Positions 60,667-64,000 of a stretch of 64,000 nt of DNA are shown piece by piece. Both the position numbers and the translations under genes were made by a program. Location of the stretch: NCBI RefSeq assembly GCF_016093545.1, contig NZ_JADKYX010000015.1, positions 89,170-153,169 of the forward strand. Reading direction: 5' to 3'. The stretch comes from Massilia rhizosphaerae. Its GTDB lineage: Bacteria > Pseudomonadota > Gammaproteobacteria > Burkholderiales > Burkholderiaceae_D. Positions within the stretch are counted from its first letter, which is position 1; the number at the start of each line of letters is the position of its first letter. The notes beneath the pieces are model-generated. The model saw only the letters and a program-made list of their open reading frames with translations. It had not been told where the DNA came from and did not search any database.

Positions 60667-63447
60667 TTACAAAGTCTTTAGCAACGCGCGCGCTGCATCG
60701 GCCTGGGCGAACGATTTATCGGTCGCGAGGAGCTTGTCGAGCTCCTTGCGCGCGCCCGCCTTGTCGCCCGATTTGCTCAGGCCGACGGCCAGGTGGTAGC
60801 GCACTTCCGACGAGTTCGGCGCCATGCTGCTGGCCTTCTGCAGCAGCGGCAGCCCGCGGCTCGTATTGCCTTGTTCCACCAGCAGCCAGCCCAGCGTGTC
60901 CATGATGCCGGGGCTGTTATCGGCCAGTTTATACGCCTGCTCGGCGGTTGCCAGGGCGCGCGGATCTTTTTCTTGTTGGTACGCATACGCCAGGTTGTTC
61001 AGCGCCGCCGCGTTGTTCGGGGTGCGCTTGACGACGCCTTCCAGGCGCGCGATCGCGGCCTTGTAATCCTTGGCGGCCAACTCGTTCTCCGCCACGTACA
61101 TGCCGATCAGGACGTCATTCGGATGGTCCTTGAGCCACTGGGCCGCGCGCGCCTGCGCTTCCTTGCCCTTGCCGGCCAGCGTCATGGCCTGCAGGGATTT
61201 CACGAGGATTTCCGGCGCCTTGGCGAGCGACAGCGCCTTGTCGTACGCCGGCAGGGCTTGCGCCGGCTTTTTCTGCGCCATCAGCACGTCGCCTTCCGTC
61301 GCATAGCCGACGGGCGACTTGTCGTTGGCCTTCTGGATCTGGCGGGCCAGCGCCAGCGCTTCGTCCGGGTGACCCATGCGCATGGCCAGCTCGACCTGGG
61401 CCAGGCGGGCGGGAATCAGGTCGGGCTGCAGGTCGATGGCGCGCTTGAGGTCCTCTTCCGCAGCAGTATTGTTCTGCATCAGCATGTGTACGCCGGCCAA
61501 GCGCAGGTGCGGCGCGGCCGATTTCGGCACGAGGTTGACCAGCTTGCTGTAGGTTTCCAGCGCGCCGGCCGTGTCCTTGCTGGCGATCTGGGCCTGGCCC
61601 AGCAGTTCCACCAGCTCAGGATTGGTCGGATTGGCGGTCTGGAATTTGCGCGCCAGGAGCACGGCTTTCTGTACCTGCCCGGTACGCAGGTAGTGCCTGC
61701 CGAGCGTGATCGCGGGGTTGACGGCGTTCGGATTCGCATTGCTGGCCTTTTCGAACCACGACGTCGCCTCGTCGGTATGGTTCTGCATCAATGCCAGCTC
61801 GCCCAGGGCGCGCATCGCGTCCGCATTGTTCGGTTCCTTCTGCAGGACTTTTTCGTAGCGCTGCTTGGCGGCGTCGGGTTTCTTCTCGACGAGGTCCAGG
61901 CGCGCCAGGTTCTGCACGGCCGGGATGAAGGTCGGCTGCAGCGCGACAGCCTTGTCCAGCGCGGCGCGGGCGGCGGGAATGTCGCCCTTCACCATATTGA
62001 CCGCACCCCGCAGCGTCAGCACCTGGGGATTCTCGGGTTGCTGCTTCTCGAGGGCGTCGACGGCGGCCAGCGCCTTGTCGTAATGCTTGAGGCTCATTTC
62101 CGTCTGGACCAGCGCCATCGTGGCGTGCGCCGACTTGGGATCGAGCTCCGTGGCCATTTCCAGTTGGGACAGGCCACCCGCCTGGTCGCCCTGGGCCAGC
62201 TTGGACAGGCCGAGCGACGTGCGCAGGCCGGCCGCCTTCGGCGCCAGCGCCGTGGCTTTTTCCAGATAGGCGCTGGCTTTGTTGAAATCATGCACCTGCA
62301 TATAGGTTTCGCCAGCCAGGGCCAGGACCTGCGGGTCGTCCGCCGCGCTCTTCAGCGCCGGTGCCAGGGTGGCGGCGGCATCGTTCGGCTGGGCGCTCTT
62401 GAGCTGGACCTGGGCCAGCAGCTTGCGGGCGTAGACGTCGTTCGGATTGCTTTCCAGGTACTTGCGCAGATGCTGGTCGGCCTGTTCCAGGGAGCCGAGA
62501 TTCAGCTCGGATGCGCCCGTCAGCAGGATGCTGGGCATATGGTCGGGCGCAACTTTCAGCACGCGCTGCAGGGCGTCCAGGGAGGCCTGGTATTTGCCTT
62601 GCGAGAATTCGTACAGCGCGCGGGTGTACGTGACGAGCAGATTGCCCGGCGCATTTTTCTCGGCGGCAGCAATTTCCGCTTTCGCATCGGGGAACTTGCC
62701 GCGCGTGATGTCGATGTACGCTTTTTCGATATGGGCGGTCCGGTGGTGCGGATTCAGGGCCAGTGCCTGGTCGAACGCGGCGATCGCCTCGTCGGCCTTG
62801 CCCTGCGTGCGCAGCATGGTGCCGTGGGCCATGAAGACTTCCGGATTCTTGGGATCCTTGGCCACCGCTTCATCGATATAGCGCGAGGCGGCATCCCTGT
62901 CCTGCTTGACGATCGAGTAGCGCGCCAGGCCGAGCAGGGCGTCGCCCGAATTGGCATTCAGTGCCAGCGCCTGGTCGTACGCCTGCTTGGCGTCGTCGGC
63001 CTTGTCGGTCGCCAGCAGGGCGTCGCCGCGCAGCGTCAGCAGCGATGCCGACTTGGCGGCGACCTCGGGCGTGATCTCGTCGAGGATTTCCTTGAACTTG
63101 CCTTGCTGCGACATCGCCTTGGCCAGCAGGGGCAGGACGCGGTCGGCCGCGATACCGCTCGCGCGGGCCTTGCGGAATTCCTTTTCGGCCGACGGAAAGT
63201 CGCCCATGCCGAGTTCCAGCGTGCCCAGTTCGATGCGCGCTTCACCGTTTTGCGGGCTTTTTTCGACGGCATTCTTAAGTTGGATCAGTGCCGACTTCAG
63301 GTCACCCTTTTGCTGATACTGTTTGGCATCCGCCAGCAACTGTTCGGTCGATTGCGTGGAGCGACCACAGGCGGACAGACCGGCTACTAAGGCAGCGCCG
63401 GACAGGATGGCAGCGGTAAGTTTGAGCTTGTTCGGGTGACGCGGCAT
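60667..63447 (-). CDS. prsT: PrsT, PEP-CTERM-associated TPR lipoprotein
   Basis: ATG 63447 follows GAGGA. The 926-residue lipoprotein has lipobox LSAC at Cys27 and then about 24 tetratricopeptide repeats (pattern A...Y..AL...P) almost to the C terminus. It matches PrsT, a TPR lipoprotein found with PrsK/PrsR and XrtA. It would act in the periplasm, likely in polymer export or in presenting PEP-CTERM proteins. Here it lies far from prsK/prsR, beyond the HPr-rel-A and FeeM units, and next to a small helical gene. No sigma-54 site is apparent in the 178-bp upstream region. Confidence 0.92.
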   Translation of the reverse strand: MPRHPNKLKLTAAILSGAALVAGLSACGRSTQSTEQLLADAKQYQQKGDLKSALIQLKNAVEKSPQNGEARIELGTLELGMGDFPSAEKEFRKARASGIAADRVLPLLAKAMSQQGKFKEILDEITPEVAAKSASLLTLRGDALLATDKADDAKQAYDQALALNANSGDALLGLARYSIVKQDRDAASRYIDEAVAKDPKNPEVFMAHGTMLRTQGKADEAIAAFDQALALNPHHRTAHIEKAYIDITRGKFPDAKAEIAAAEKNAPGNLLVTYTRALYEFSQGKYQASLDALQRVLKVAPDHMPSILLTGASELNLGSLEQADQHLRKYLESNPNDVYARKLLAQVQLKSAQPNDAAATLAPALKSAADDPQVLALAGETYMQVHDFNKASAYLEKATALAPKAAGLRTSLGLSKLAQGDQAGGLSQLEMATELDPKSAHATMALVQTEMSLKHYDKALAAVDALEKQQPENPQVLTLRGAVNMVKGDIPAARAALDKAVALQPTFIPAVQNLARLDLVEKKPDAAKQRYEKVLQKEPNNADAMRALGELALMQNHTDEATSWFEKASNANPNAVNPAITLGRHYLRTGQVQKAVLLARKFQTANPTNPELVELLGQAQIASKDTAGALETYSKLVNLVPKSAAPHLRLAGVHMLMQNNTAAEEDLKRAIDLQPDLIPARLAQVELAMRMGHPDEALALARQIQKANDKSPVGYATEGDVLMAQKKPAQALPAYDKALSLAKAPEILVKSLQAMTLAGKGKEAQARAAQWLKDHPNDVLIGMYVAENELAAKDYKAAIARLEGVVKRTPNNAAALNNLAYAYQQEKDPRALATAEQAYKLADNSPGIMDTLGWLLVEQGNTSRGLPLLQKASSMAPNSSEVRYHLAVGLSKSGDKAGARKELDKLLATDKSFAQADAARALLKTL

Positions 63448-63625
63448 CTGGAATTCCTCAGGATATGATCGTAACCGCATTTATGTGCGGATTCCTCTTC
63501 AACAATAATACCTGAAGGAATACTAATAAAGCCGCACAAGTTCGACGTCTTGTTGCAAATCCCCCCATCAAAGTGGTGGAAGTTTCCTCCTTCTCGCGCG
63601 ATATTTCGAGAATATGACAACCATA
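63448..63625. other. intergenic region upstream of prsT
   Basis: This 178-bp region is AT-rich relative to its surroundings and follows the small minus-strand gene. I see no sigma-54 motif, strong hairpin or small gene. The prsT promoter is probably here, but no convincing -35/-10 pair stands out. Confidence 0.3.
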
Positions 63626-63946
63626 TTACTTCTCCGGGTCGTCACTGCCCTTGCGCAGGCGGCTCAGCAGGGCTTCCACGTTGTCGCCGACCGGTAAACC
63701 GTGGCGACGTAATAATTGCACGTGCAATACGAGATTCTCGAGCACGAGCTTGGCCGACACGGCCAGCAGGGTCATCAGGCGATCTTCGGTGCTGAAGTTC
63801 TCCATCGACGCGGCCATCTCGCACAGGTGGTTGGCGACCAGCTCGCGCAGGTCGTCCTCGGGGAAGGGCAGGTCCGCGAAGTCGATCGGATCTTCCTGTT
63901 CGACTTCGCGCATGAGGGCGGCAAGTTGTTGCGGTTGGATTGGCAT
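63626..63946 (-). CDS. small helical hypothetical protein
   Basis: ATG 63946 has GGAG seven bases upstream. The 106-residue protein is acidic in its first half (REVEQEDPIDFADLPFPEDDL) and predicted mostly alpha-helical (LRELVANHLCEMA, MTLLAVSAKLVLENLVLHVQLLRRH). It has no signal peptide, membrane helix or known catalytic motif. I do not recognise the family. It is upstream of prsT on the same strand, with 178 bp between them, so co-transcription is uncertain. Confidence 0.65.
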   Translation of the reverse strand: MPIQPQQLAALMREVEQEDPIDFADLPFPEDDLRELVANHLCEMAASMENFSTEDRLMTLLAVSAKLVLENLVLHVQLLRRHGLPVGDNVEALLSRLRKGSDDPEK

Positions 63947-64000
63947 GCGTGGCTCCGTGATCGTCCCGGAACCATTCTACCGGGGCTCACATATTGCGAC

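Overview
The window looks like a chromosomal segment of a G+C-rich betaproteobacterium of the Oxalobacteraceae type (Massilia/Duganella-like). This rests on codon use and on an almost complete exosortase A (XrtA) / PEP-CTERM exopolysaccharide locus arranged as in such genomes. No rRNA, tRNA, CRISPR array, transposase or phage integrase is visible.

Layout. (1) 1-9036, minus strand: a presumed operon of a TolC-like outer-membrane lipoprotein, a HlyD-like adaptor, a tail-collar-domain secreted protein, a Sel1-repeat protein and a giant DUF4347 adhesin that runs off the window at base 1. (2) 9431-18748, plus strand: a GT2 glycosyltransferase, a TviB-type UDP-sugar dehydrogenase, the priming sugar transferase EpsB, the PrsK/PrsR two-component system (PrsR is a sigma-54 activator) and a beta-helix protein translationally coupled to prsR. 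(3) 18752-33332: accessory polysaccharide genes. These are two exosortase-A-associated hydrolases, an acyl carrier protein, a Wzx-like flippase, glycosyltransferases, a deacetylase, a GNAT protein, a DegT aminotransferase, two acyltransferase-3 membrane proteins, and an acyl-CoA ligase plus PLP decarboxylase pair. (4) 33342-47575, minus strand: an eleven-gene XrtA operon running chain-length protein, tyrosine kinase, outer-membrane protein, ATPase, deacetylase, FemAB, glycosyltransferase, XrtA-EpsI fusion, two glycosyltransferases and an asparagine-synthase-like amidotransferase. (5) 47944-49522, plus strand: a trypsin-like protease and the Wza-like export lipoprotein. (6) 49856-55239, plus strand: an HPr-rel-A type cassette (secreted GYWK-motif protein, PqqD-like chaperone, HprK-like kinase, nucleotidyltransferase, GMC oxidoreductase, SDR). 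(7) 55304-56182, minus strand: a PEP-CTERM protein, the only visible XrtA substrate. (8) 56372-60548, minus strand: a FeeM-like N-acyl amino acid synthase, a ThiF-like enzyme, a nitroreductase-like protein and a GT1 glycosyltransferase. (9) 60667-63946, minus strand: the TPR lipoprotein PrsT and a small helical protein.

How it fits together. EpsB primes a lipid-linked sugar, the glycosyltransferases extend it, and Wzx, chain-length, kinase, outer-membrane and export proteins move it out. XrtA processes PEP-CTERM proteins that associate with the polymer. GG-N10-GC sigma-54 promoters stand upstream of the PEP-CTERM gene, the GYWK/HPr-rel-A cassette and, less perfectly, the XrtA operon. A PrsK/PrsR-controlled sigma-54 regulon therefore probably ties these units together.

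The least described parts are the FeeM-ThiF-nitroreductase-GT1 operon, the HPr-rel-A cassette with its candidate secreted partner, and a ~120-136 bp intergenic hairpin repeat found twice, each time directly after a stop codon.
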